NCBI GenBank assembly: GCA_023265025.1
Contig: JAHFUP010000045.1
Coordinates: 1 to 40,180 of the forward strand
Direction: 5' to 3'
From: Acidimicrobiia bacterium
Lineage (GTDB): Bacteria > Actinomycetota > Acidimicrobiia > Acidimicrobiales > AC-14
Length of the DNA: 40,180 nucleotides
In this document: in pieces, positions 7,901 through 14,308 of the stretch
Numbering within the stretch: the stretch's first letter is position 1
Layout of the letters: each line of letters starts with the position of its first letter
Notes under the pieces: model-generated
The model's input: the letters and a program-made list of their open reading frames with translations, nothing else
Databases searched by the model: none
What the model was told of the DNA's origin: nothing
Translations under genes and position numbers: made by a program

Positions 7901-8404
7901 ATGGAAGCCCTCGGCCGACTCTTCGACATCTCGATCGCACTCGCCCCGGTTGACCTCGCGACGGCAGGCATGACCGGCAAGCGGGTCAGCATGAAGCACT
8001 GCAGCGGCATCTCGATCGTGCTCCTCTACGGCGCGGGCACGGACGGGGATGACCCTGTGCCCTCGCTGCAGCAGCACACGGCCTCGTCCGGCGGCACGTC
8101 CGCGGACCTCACCGTCCTCGATCACCTCTACCACAAGGCCGAGGCAACCCTGGACGGGGACGAGACCTGGACGAAGGCCACCCAGACGAATGCCGCCATT
8201 CTCACGGCCATCGCAGACCACGCGCAGGTCCAGAAGATCTACGTGATCGAGGTTGCCGCTGAGCAGCTCGACGCGGGCTACGAGTACATCTCCGTCAACC
8301 AGGCGGATCTCTCGAACAACGCGCAGCTCGCGGCGGCCATCTACATCATGCACGGGCTCGCCGTCCAGCGGGCTCCCGCCAACATGGCGGCTCCCCTGAG
8401 CTAG
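7901..8404 (+). CDS. Minor head protein, unassigned
   Basis: A 167-residue protein with no signal peptide or membrane segment. The N-terminus EALGRLFDISIALAPVDL and regular alternation of hydrophobic and polar residues suggest a beta-rich fold. It lies between the capsid and connector genes and has its own ribosome site (AAGGA, about 7888-7892), flanked on both sides by strong hairpins. This placement suits a head decoration or minor capsid protein made in high amounts. No catalytic motif is seen. Function is inferred from position only. Confidence 0.7.
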   Translation: MEALGRLFDISIALAPVDLATAGMTGKRVSMKHCSGISIVLLYGAGTDGDDPVPSLQQHTASSGGTSADLTVLDHLYHKAEATLDGDETWTKATQTNAAILTAIADHAQVQKIYVIEVAAEQLDAGYEYISVNQADLSNNAQLAAAIYIMHGLAVQRAPANMAAPLS

Positions 8405-8419
8405 CCACCCCCCGCTCCT

Positions 8420-8448
8420 GGGGGAGGGCTCTCGACCAGCCCTCCCCC
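8420..8448 (+). terminator. Perfect 11-bp hairpin in the head operon
   Basis: GGGGGAGGGCT (8420-8430) and AGCCCTCCCCC (8438-8448) form a perfect stem with a 7-base loop, again without a T-run. It closely resembles the first hairpin after the capsid gene, so the two may be a repeated regulatory element. Confidence 0.6.
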
Positions 8449-8512
8449 TCCCTCCACCTAGCGGAACCACCGCTGCCAACGACGAAACCCCACGGGGTAT
8501 GGAGACCAGGAA

Positions 8513-9034
8513 ATGCCCGTTACGAACGTCAAGACCGGATGGGTCGGCGGCGACCTCTACTTCTACGACAAGGCCGAGAACGAGATCTTCCATATCGACG
8601 GGACGAATCGCTCCCTCGTGTTCCCGGCGGGCTCGCTCCTGGATGTGGCCGCGATCCTTGACGGCACCGCCGCGAAAGTCGGGGCGAACGCCAACGTGAT
8701 TGGAGCCCTCCCCGTCCTCCACCGCGTCGACATCACCGCCGGCGTCCTCGGGAACACCGACGTTGTCCTGACCCACAAGACCAGGGTCATCGACGCCTGG
8801 CTGGTCCTCAGGGGGGCCGGGGTCGCCACCACCACCCTGCAGGTCAAGAACGGGGCGGCGGCAATCACGGATGCGATGGCCGCAAGCGGCTCCGACCAGG
8901 CGGTTGTCCGGGCGGCCACCATCGACGACGCCGCCCACGAAATAGCTGCCGCGGGCACGCTGCGGGTGACGAGCGCGACCGGCGCGTCCCAACCGAACGC
9001 GACCGTATACGTGCTCGGCGTCAGGGTGGCCTAA
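8513..9034 (+). CDS. Beta-rich virion protein, head fibre/decoration-like
   Basis: A 173-residue protein of a type seen often in siphovirus head modules. The C-terminal two thirds has repeated beta-strand patterns: LPVLHRVDITAGVLGNTDV, then THKTRVIDAWLVLRG, then TLQVKNGAAAITDAM and ATIDDAAHEIAAAGTLRV. This is typical of a trimeric or decoration-like beta fold. The N-terminal 50 residues may attach it to the capsid. It starts 8 bases after CAGGAA in the sequence gagaccaggaa, and is followed 2 bases later by the next structural gene. No enzymatic residues are visible; the decoration role is inferred from position and fold pattern. Confidence 0.75.
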   Translation: MPVTNVKTGWVGGDLYFYDKAENEIFHIDGTNRSLVFPAGSLLDVAAILDGTAAKVGANANVIGALPVLHRVDITAGVLGNTDVVLTHKTRVIDAWLVLRGAGVATTTLQVKNGAAAITDAMAASGSDQAVVRAATIDDAAHEIAAAGTLRVTSATGASQPNATVYVLGVRVA

Positions 9035-9036
9035 CC

Positions 9037-9426
9037 GTGGCCGGCACCGTCACCCTGACCCACTACACGCTCGGGAACATCCGGCGCGTCAAGTTCGAAA
9101 TCACGGCCGACGCCGCCAACGGCACTGTCCCCGACACCGCGCTCCCCACGTTCCAGGGGAGGCTCCTGGGGCTGCACACCAACCCTGGCGCAACGGCGCC
9201 GACCAACCTGTACGACATCACCCTCGTCGACGGCGACGGCCTCGACCGTCTCCAGGGCGTGGGACTAAACCGTGCCACGGCCACGAGCGAGCAAGTGCCT
9301 GTCGTCTACAGCGGCACGTCCGTCAATCCGCCAGTGAGCATGGACGAAACGCTCACGCTGACTTTCGCCAACAACTCCGTCAACGGCGCCCTCATCGTCG
9401 GAAACCTCTACTACCAACTGGGGTGA
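9037..9426 (+). CDS. Small beta-rich head protein
   Basis: A 129-residue protein beginning at GTG two bases after the preceding stop. The sequence alternates short hydrophobic strands with Gly/Asn turns (TVTLTHYTLGNIRRVKFEI, YDITLVDGDGLDRLQG, ETLTLTFANNSVNGALIVG), so an all-beta fold is likely. It has no Cys, signal peptide or membrane helix. Sitting between a decoration-like protein and the connector, it is probably a virion component, perhaps a partner of the 8513-9034 product. No family was recognised. Confidence 0.7.
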   Translation: MAGTVTLTHYTLGNIRRVKFEITADAANGTVPDTALPTFQGRLLGLHTNPGATAPTNLYDITLVDGDGLDRLQGVGLNRATATSEQVPVVYSGTSVNPPVSMDETLTLTFANNSVNGALIVGNLYYQLG

Positions 9427-9427
9427 C

Positions 9428-10303
9428 ATGAACCGTCTGTGCCGTCTCTCGCACGTCAAGCGCGACCTCGGAGGTGTGTCCAGCCTGGAGAACACCACCG
9501 ATACCGTGCTGGGCATTCTCCAGGCCATGGCCGATGTGAGCGGCGAGATTGTGAGCGAGACCGGGCGGCACTTCCACGCGCAGCTCGCTACCAGGTACAT
9601 CACCGTGCCGCGGGCGTGCGAGGCGAACAACTGGGGCCGCCAGCTCTGGCTGCCGTTCGACCTCATCTCGGTGACCAGCCTGAAAGTCGACGACGACGCG
9701 GACTGGACGTACGGGCTGACGCTGGTGGAGGGCACGGACTTCGTCCTCTGGCGCGGCGAGGATGAGGCGGCGTACACCCCGTACGTCCGCATCGACCTTC
9801 ACCCGGAGAGCACGCTCCTGAGCACCTGGCAGCGGAACTCCCGGGGCCGGGAGATCCAGGTCGTCGGGCTCGCCGGGTATTCGAACGAGACGGAGGCGGC
9901 CGGGACGCTCGGCACAGCCATCACAGACGCTACAGCCACCTCGGCCACCATGACCGCGGGCCACTCCGTGGAGCCGGGGGACACCCTTTGGATTGACTCG
10001 GAGCAGATCGAGGTCACGGCCGTTTCGACCAACACCCTGACCCTGGTGCGCGGCATCAACGGGACCACGGCGGCCACCCATCTCATCAACGCGCCCGTCA
10101 CCCGCCGGCGCTACCCGCGCGACGTGGAGATGGCGGTCAAGGAACGCGTGACCGGTCTCCGCTGGGACACCCAGGGCGGGATGTCCGCGCAGGCGACGCT
10201 CGTGGGCGACCTTTCCGTCGCCGCCGGGACCTCCACGATGCGGGCCTCCTACGCCCGCTGGCGAAACACCGTGAAGCGCTACAAGCGCTGGGCGATTGCG
10301 TGA
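9428..10303 (+). CDS. Head-tail connector protein with inserted beta domain
   Basis: A 291-residue protein matching the gp6-like connectors that sit below the portal. Helical N- and C-terminal parts (LGILQAMADVSGEIVSETG; YPRDVEMAVKERVTGLRWD) flank a central strand-rich part with WLPFDLISVTSLKVD. Residues about 155-220 look like an inserted Ig-like module (TAGHSVEPGDTLWIDSEQIE, TLTLVRGINGTTAATH) not present in short gp6 proteins; its ILVRGINGT-type pattern is common in virion adhesion insertions. It overlaps the next gene by one base. The role is well supported by order; the insert function is unknown. Confidence 0.8.
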   Translation: MNRLCRLSHVKRDLGGVSSLENTTDTVLGILQAMADVSGEIVSETGRHFHAQLATRYITVPRACEANNWGRQLWLPFDLISVTSLKVDDDADWTYGLTLVEGTDFVLWRGEDEAAYTPYVRIDLHPESTLLSTWQRNSRGREIQVVGLAGYSNETEAAGTLGTAITDATATSATMTAGHSVEPGDTLWIDSEQIEVTAVSTNTLTLVRGINGTTAATHLINAPVTRRRYPRDVEMAVKERVTGLRWDTQGGMSAQATLVGDLSVAAGTSTMRASYARWRNTVKRYKRWAIA

Positions 10304-10719
10304 TGCCGAGACGACCGAACCCCTACATCGAACTCGACGGGCCGCTCTTCGACCCGAACGTCATCCGCAACTTCAAGCAGGCGGTCGCGGAGGGCATCGA
10401 GGAGCTCGCCGAAGAGGGGCAGGACGTGATGATGGCGCAGATCAGCGCGGGAGGGTTCATCCGCACCGGTGCGTTCCTGCGGTCCGTCGACGTCGTCTTC
10501 GTCCGGTCGAGCCAGGACGTGATCGGCTACGCGAAGATCCTCCCGACGGCGACCTGGCCCGACAGTGACCGGCCGACGCGCACGTGGATCGCCCGCGGGC
10601 TTCGCGGTGGAGTGAAGATGCGAAAGAGCTTCGACATCTTCGCGCGGACCACGAACGTGCTCCGCCAGATGCAGCCCCAGGAGCGGATCGCGAAGCGCGT
10701 CCAGGCGGTGCTCGAATGA
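10303..10719 (+). CDS. Tail completion / head-tail joining protein, HK97 gp10-like
   Basis: A 138-residue protein in the position of HK97 gp10-type proteins, which help join tail to head. It has a helical N-terminus (FKQAVAEGIEELAEEGQDVM), a strand pair around IRTGAFLRSVDVVFV, and a C-terminal helix RIAKRVQAVLE, as in that family. I chose ATG 10303, which reuses the last base of the previous stop; the GTG one codon upstream is less likely. It overlaps the next gene by 4 bases (ATGA). Confidence 0.75.
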   Translation: MPRRPNPYIELDGPLFDPNVIRNFKQAVAEGIEELAEEGQDVMMAQISAGGFIRTGAFLRSVDVVFVRSSQDVIGYAKILPTATWPDSDRPTRTWIARGLRGGVKMRKSFDIFARTTNVLRQMQPQERIAKRVQAVLE

Positions 10720-11210
10720 CGGAGCAAGTGCCGGTCTGGGCGACGATCTTCACGGCCATCGATGACGAACTCACGGCGGTGCTCAACACGGCCGGTAACG
10801 CGGCGTTCGCCGACGTGATCCAGGGCGAACCCATCGGGCTGCCCCTGGGAGGCCCGTACGCCTGTTTCTGGTATCTCGGCCGCACCGACGCGGGCGCGGG
10901 GAAGCTGACGCTCGGCAACGTCATGTATGCCGCGCGCATCCAGATCCTCTGCCTCTGGCCGATGCAGGCGGAGAGGGCGACGCTCGGCTCCTGGGAATCG
11001 GACATCGCCACCATCGACACGTCGATCCGGAGGCGCTTCCGGGCGAACAGCGCCATCAACAGCAACCTGACGGACCTGGACATCGGGGACTCGCAGCTCG
11101 GCTACGCGGACTTGCCCATCGCGAGCGGTTCGAACACGCGCGGGCTCTACCGGGTGCTCTCGATGGAGCTCCAACTGGACAACCTCGAAGGGGAGGCGCT
11201 CAGTGCCTAG
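10716..11210 (+). CDS. Tail terminator protein
   Basis: A 164-residue protein placed between the gp10-like protein and the tail tube, where tail terminators (lambda gpU-like) are encoded. The pattern fits: N-terminal helix IFTAIDDELTAVLNTAG, a central strand RIQILCLWPM, then a helix SDIATIDTSIRRRFRAN and a C-terminal strand YRVLSMELQLDN. It overlaps its neighbours at both ends (4 bases upstream, 8 downstream). The family is a judgement from order and secondary-structure pattern, not from a unique motif. Confidence 0.7.
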   Translation: MTEQVPVWATIFTAIDDELTAVLNTAGNAAFADVIQGEPIGLPLGGPYACFWYLGRTDAGAGKLTLGNVMYAARIQILCLWPMQAERATLGSWESDIATIDTSIRRRFRANSAINSNLTDLDIGDSQLGYADLPIASGSNTRGLYRVLSMELQLDNLEGEALSA

Positions 11211-11364
11211 CAAGAAATACGTGGCCGAACGCGGTGTGAGCTGGCGCAAGGGAGACGGGTGGGTCGACCGCAACGCCGGAGACGACGTGAGCGATGCGCC
11301 AGCGAGCGCCATCAAGGATTGGCTCTCCATCGGAGCCGTGAGGGAGGTCGACAGTGAAAAGTAA
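11203..11364 (+). CDS. Small tail-module protein, 53 residues
   Basis: GTG at 11203 overlaps the preceding stop and encodes MPSKKYVAERGVSWRKGDGW and onwards, ending 11 bases inside the next gene. Its composition is soluble, basic at the start and acidic in the middle. It has no Cys or membrane helix. It lies upstream of the tail-tube gene, in the place where several siphoviruses carry a short protein of unknown function. GAGGCGC upstream is a modest ribosome site. The conserved spacing and frame support coding; no family was recognised. Confidence 0.62.
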   Translation: MPSKKYVAERGVSWRKGDGWVDRNAGDDVSDAPASAIKDWLSIGAVREVDSEK

Positions 11365-12121
11365 CGGGCTCGGCGATCTGCTGTTCGTCGGGGGCTACAA
11401 CCTCAGCGGCGACATCGCCTCCATCAGCTCGCTCGGCGGTGGGCCTGCCTCCATCGACGTGACCGCCATCAACGCCAGCGCGCATGAGCGCATTGGTGGA
11501 CAGCGCGACGGCATCATCGACTTCGCGAGCTACTTCAACGACAACGGCGCGGCCAACCGCGCGGCCGGGGCGGGGTCTACCCATGTCGTCCTGAGCGCGC
11601 TTCCCACGGCCGACGTACATCTCCTCTACTGCCGTGGAGCAACCCTCGGCAATGCCGGGATTGCGCTCATCGGCAAGCAGGCCGACTACAAACTCAGCCG
11701 GCCGGGTGACGGTTCGCTCGGGTTCAACGTCCAGGCTCAGGCGAACGGCTACGGCATCGAGATGGGCGAACTGCTCACCGCCGGGCTTCGCACCGACACG
11801 GGCGCCACCAACGGTGCCAGCATCGACCTCGGGGCCGTCTCCACGACGTTTGGCCTGGCCGCCTACCTCCAGTGCACGAACATCACCGGCACCGACGCCA
11901 CCGTGAAGCTCCAGGATTCCGCCGACGACGCGGCCTGGGCGGATGTGACCGGCGGCGGGTTCACCCAGATCACCGCCGACAACATCGCCGAGCGCATTCA
12001 GACGAGCCTGACGCTCACCGTCCGCCGCTACCTGAGGGTGGCCACCGTCACCACGGGCGGGTTCACCAGCCTGTCGTTCGTCGTCGTCGTCGTCCGGCAC
12101 AAGACCGCGGTGGCCTACTAA
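11354..12121 (+). CDS. Major tail tube protein
   Basis: A 255-residue protein typical of siphovirus tail-tube subunits: N-terminal LLFVGGYNLSGDIASISS, then a segment SIDVTAINASAHERIGGQRDG that resembles the conserved tube-protein turn, then IIDFASYFND. The C-terminal third (residues about 155-255) is a separate beta domain with VKLQDSADDAAWADVTGG, like the discoidin- or Ig-like surface domains often appended to tail tubes. The GTG start has GAGGGAGGT upstream. A second tail-tube-like protein is encoded after the inserted HNH gene, so which one builds most of the tube is open. Confidence 0.82.
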   Translation: MKSNGLGDLLFVGGYNLSGDIASISSLGGGPASIDVTAINASAHERIGGQRDGIIDFASYFNDNGAANRAAGAGSTHVVLSALPTADVHLLYCRGATLGNAGIALIGKQADYKLSRPGDGSLGFNVQAQANGYGIEMGELLTAGLRTDTGATNGASIDLGAVSTTFGLAAYLQCTNITGTDATVKLQDSADDAAWADVTGGGFTQITADNIAERIQTSLTLTVRRYLRVATVTTGGFTSLSFVVVVVRHKTAVAY

Positions 12122-12585
12122 TGCCGCCCGTCATCCACATCCCGAACCGGCCGCTCCCGGGGATGCAGCAGGCGGGTTTCCACCAGAAGTTCCGCGTCGG
12201 CACCTGCGAAGAGGCCGACTGCGAATGGTTCCTGAACGGGAAGGTGGGATTCGACCAGGGGGAGCCATTCGTCCATCCCGCCGGCGTCGAGTGTGCCGAC
12301 ACGAAACGCTGCAAACCCTGTGTGAGTCCGCGTCCTTCGGGCGCTCTCTGTGGGCACTGTGAGCCGTGCAAAGCGGGCACGGCGAACTGTCCTTGCCCCT
12401 CCCGCGTTATGGCGCGGTCCGCAACCACCGGCAGAAGGGGTCACCTCGTGCCGGACTTTCAGATCGTACCCGTGCTCTCTCTTGCCGATGTGACCGGCGC
12501 GCGGCCCGTTGTGGTCGACGAATGGCTCACCCGGCTCCACGAAGGCACGGACGCGATCCAGTTCATCCGCACTAGGGGGCTTTAG
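12121..12585 (+). CDS. Cysteine-rich tail-module protein
   Basis: A 154-residue protein whose start shares one base with the tail-tube stop. Ten Cys residues sit between residues about 28 and 91 in C-x4-C, C-x5-C-x2-C and two further C-x2-C / C-x-C groupings, consistent with two or more metal clusters. Before them lies the pattern GTCEEADCEWFLNGKVGFD, which I associate with an uncharacterised protein that follows the tail tube in some high-GC phages. The C-terminus (FQIVPVLSLADVTGARPVVV) is Cys-free. Its last 14 bases overlap the end of the antisense HNH gene. Function unknown. Confidence 0.72.
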   Translation: MPPVIHIPNRPLPGMQQAGFHQKFRVGTCEEADCEWFLNGKVGFDQGEPFVHPAGVECADTKRCKPCVSPRPSGALCGHCEPCKAGTANCPCPSRVMARSATTGRRGHLVPDFQIVPVLSLADVTGARPVVVDEWLTRLHEGTDAIQFIRTRGL

Positions 12586-13219
12586 GTTGGGACCGCCGCT
12601 CCGCCCAAACGCGCTTCATTGCCTCCGATGTCTTCCGGCGGTGCTCCTCGCTCTGCCGGCGGCGGGGCTGCGAGGTGTGGTACTTAGCATGCTCGACCGG
12701 ATCCACCAGGATCAGGTTTTCCATTCGGTTGTCCGACCTCTCGTGGTTCAGATGATGAACATGTTCATCGGCCCGCAGCAGGCGGCCAAGGTGCTGCTCC
12801 ATCAGGTAGCGGTGTTCCATGACGTATCCGCCCATCGAGGCGGCCCGGGGGTGATCGGGCTTGCGGAGCAGGACGTACCCGTGGGTGTTCACGTAGCGGC
12901 CCGCTCCACGCTTCATGCCCTTGCTGTTGTGGCCGGAAATGAAGCGGCGCGGACGGCCGTGCCAGAGGCCGGCCATCTCGCCACATCCACACGCGCAAGG
13001 TTGGGGTTTCAAGCCGAGGCGTTTGTCGTGGCCCTTTACGAAGCGCACCTCGTTGTAGCGCGAGTTCACATTCCACTTCACAGGCTTACCGCACCCGCAC
13101 GCGCAGGGCGGCATGGTCTGACGGTGGCCGCGAAGCAAGGCCGGCTCGCGGTATCGAAACAGGTGTTTCGAGGGAATCTCCTCGCCGCACCCACAGCAAC
13201 ACAAAACTGGGCTGTTCAT
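12572..13219 (-). CDS. HNH homing endonuclease, antisense to the tail operon
   Basis: A 215-residue nuclease and the only convincing gene on the - strand. Three N-terminal modules of about 30 residues each begin with C-x-C-G-C-G and end in G-H (near residues 7-33, 36-66 and 72-98); they probably bind zinc and DNA. An HNH nuclease domain follows, with GRYVNTHGYVLLRKPDHP, GGYVMEHRYLMEQHLGR, VHHLNHERSDNRMENL and EHAKYH; the paired His are catalytic. The basic tail may add DNA contacts. It sits exactly between two tail genes, overlapping one by 14 bases. A recent mobile insertion is the simplest reading. Confidence 0.93.
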   Translation of the reverse strand: MNSPVLCCCGCGEEIPSKHLFRYREPALLRGHRQTMPPCACGCGKPVKWNVNSRYNEVRFVKGHDKRLGLKPQPCACGCGEMAGLWHGRPRRFISGHNSKGMKRGAGRYVNTHGYVLLRKPDHPRAASMGGYVMEHRYLMEQHLGRLLRADEHVHHLNHERSDNRMENLILVDPVEHAKYHTSQPRRRQSEEHRRKTSEAMKRVWAERRSQPKAP

Positions 13220-13236
13220 GCCCCCATGCTAACACA

Positions 13237-13668
13237 TTGCATGGAGAAGGGATAACTGTCATCGCTAAGGAAAATGGTTTGGGCGCCAGCATCTCGATCG
13301 ACGACAGCGGGGCCGTTGCCCGCGCTGTCACCAACGACGTCCGGGACGTCAACATCTCGACCCCTAAGGCGGTCCAGGACGTCACCGGCCTGGACAAGTC
13401 GGCCATCGAGCGGCTTCAACTGCTCGCGGATGGGCAAGTCGACATCAACGGCGTCTTCAACGATGCCGCCACTACCGGGCTCTTCACGGTGCTGAAGACG
13501 GTCCCTTCAACTTCCGTCATCCGGACGACCTCATTCGCGGTCTCCGGGCAGACGCTGGCGATGGAGATGTTCTACAGCGACATGAAGCTCTCCCGCGGCG
13601 GCGGGGGTGAACTCACCATCTCCAGTAGCGGCCAGCTCGGGGATGGGGCTGTCCCCACATGGGCCTGA
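13237..13668 (+). CDS. Second tail-tube-like protein
   Basis: A 143-residue protein with the pattern STPKAVQDVTGLDKSAIERL, ADGQVDINGVFND and LKTVPSTSVIRT, which I recognise from a common siphovirus tail-tube-like family. The start is uncertain. The only standard in-frame codon is TTG at 13237, but the ribosome-site-like GGAGAAGG (13243-13250) lies downstream of it and is 7 bases before a GTC and 10 before an ATC. Family members normally begin within a few residues of the KENGLG segment, so initiation at ATC 13261 or another non-standard codon is possible. The inserted HNH gene ends 17 bases upstream. Confidence 0.8.
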   Translation: MHGEGITVIAKENGLGASISIDDSGAVARAVTNDVRDVNISTPKAVQDVTGLDKSAIERLQLLADGQVDINGVFNDAATTGLFTVLKTVPSTSVIRTTSFAVSGQTLAMEMFYSDMKLSRGGGGELTISSSGQLGDGAVPTWA

Positions 13669-13671
13669 ATG

Positions 13672-13714
13672 ACTAGGTTCCTAGTTAGGCGTACTGGGCG
13701 TAAACCCAGACGCC
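13672..13714 (+). terminator. Palindrome and long hairpin after the second tail-tube gene
   Basis: ACTAGGTTCCTAGT at 13672-13685 is a perfect 6-bp palindrome with a 2-base loop. Directly after it, GGCGT-A-CTGGG (13688-13698) pairs with CCCAG-ACGCC (13705-13714) apart from one bulged A. There is no clear T-run; it may be a processing or pause site that lowers expression of the downstream chaperone genes. Confidence 0.55.
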
Positions 13715-13793
13715 ATGACGAACGCGCCCGGCACGGCTCCCGTCCCTACAACCGCGGGGGCACGGCCGGGCACCACACGAAAGGTTGTAGGCC

Positions 13794-14129
13794 ATGGGAT
13801 TCAATCCGTTCACGGCAGTGAAGTTCACGTTCGAGGGCAGCCGCTTCGCCGGCGCCGAGATCACGATGAACCTCGACATACCGCTCGGCGACGTCATCGG
13901 CTACCCGACGGAGCCCAAAACGAAGCTCGCGGATCAGTGGCAGTGGTTCCAGGCCCACGCGCTCATCTCGTGGAACCTCGAAGACCGGAAGGGTGAGCCG
14001 ATTCCCATCGAAGCGCCGGTGGAGAAGCTGCCCCGGGCACTGATCTCGCTCGTCATGCAGAAATGGTTCGAAGCCGTGGTGGATACCTCCACCCCTTTAG
14101 AGGCGCTGTCGCGAGGTGGCGTCACGTAG
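13794..14129 (+). CDS. Tail assembly chaperone, G-type
   Basis: A 111-residue protein made when translation ignores the slippery site. Between tail tube and tape measure, siphoviruses carry a G/GT-type pair that coats and delivers the tape measure during tail assembly. This protein has a beta-rich start ([20 protein letters not shown]) followed by helices around [14 protein letters not shown], fitting that class. Its end overlaps a second frame without a separate convincing start. The role is strongly supported by position and the frameshift signal. Confidence 0.83.
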   Translation: MGFNPFTAVKFTFEGSRFAGAEITMNLDIPLGDVIGYPTEPKTKLADQWQWFQAHALISWNLEDRKGEPIPIEAPVEKLPRALISLVMQKWFEAVVDTSTPLEALSRGGVT

Positions 14130-14308
14130 GCGGAGCCGTCGATTCGGAGGGAAACGTCGTGGGCAAGCCCCGGGAACTGGAGTGGGCAGAGATGGTGGAG
14201 GTCCTCGCGGTGCGCTATCACAAGCTGCCCAGCGAGATCCTCGCCGCGCCCGCTTCGAACCTGAGGCACCTGAAGCTCCTCAAGCTCGCCGGGGGTGACG
14301 GCGACTAA
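13794..14308 (+). CDS. Frameshifted tail assembly chaperone, GT-type fusion
   Basis: A -1 shift at 14093-14099 joins 102 codons of the G-type protein to 69 codons of the overlapping frame ending at 14308, giving a 171-residue fusion. The extension contains [18 protein letters not shown] and [12 protein letters not shown], which matches the T part of GT chaperones. It lacks a usable ribosome site of its own, so frameshifting is the natural way to express it. As in lambda, a minor share of ribosomes would make the fusion, which links the chaperone to tape measure and tube. The stop shares a base with the tape-measure start (TAATG). Confidence 0.8.
14093..14099 (+). promoter_or_regulatory. Slippery heptamer for -1 frameshift, C CCT TTA
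   Basis: In the zero frame the site reads C CCT TTA, which fits X-XXY-YYZ; after slippage the tRNAs re-pair on CCC and TTT. It lies 10 codons before the zero-frame stop, inside the overlap of the two frames. I could not identify a convincing downstream stem by eye. Confidence 0.78.

Noticed and set aside
6321-7940. Long - strand frame across the capsid gene, and similar antisense frames (1706-2818, 14353-15705, 20446-22173, 31591-32952)
   Set aside because: In GC-rich DNA with G/C third positions, antisense frames stay open by composition. Their products are Arg/Pro/Gly-rich and each covers a well-identified + strand gene.
14129-14200. Pseudoknot downstream of the slippery site
   Set aside because: Several short complementary segments exist but none is convincing by eye, so no structure is claimed.
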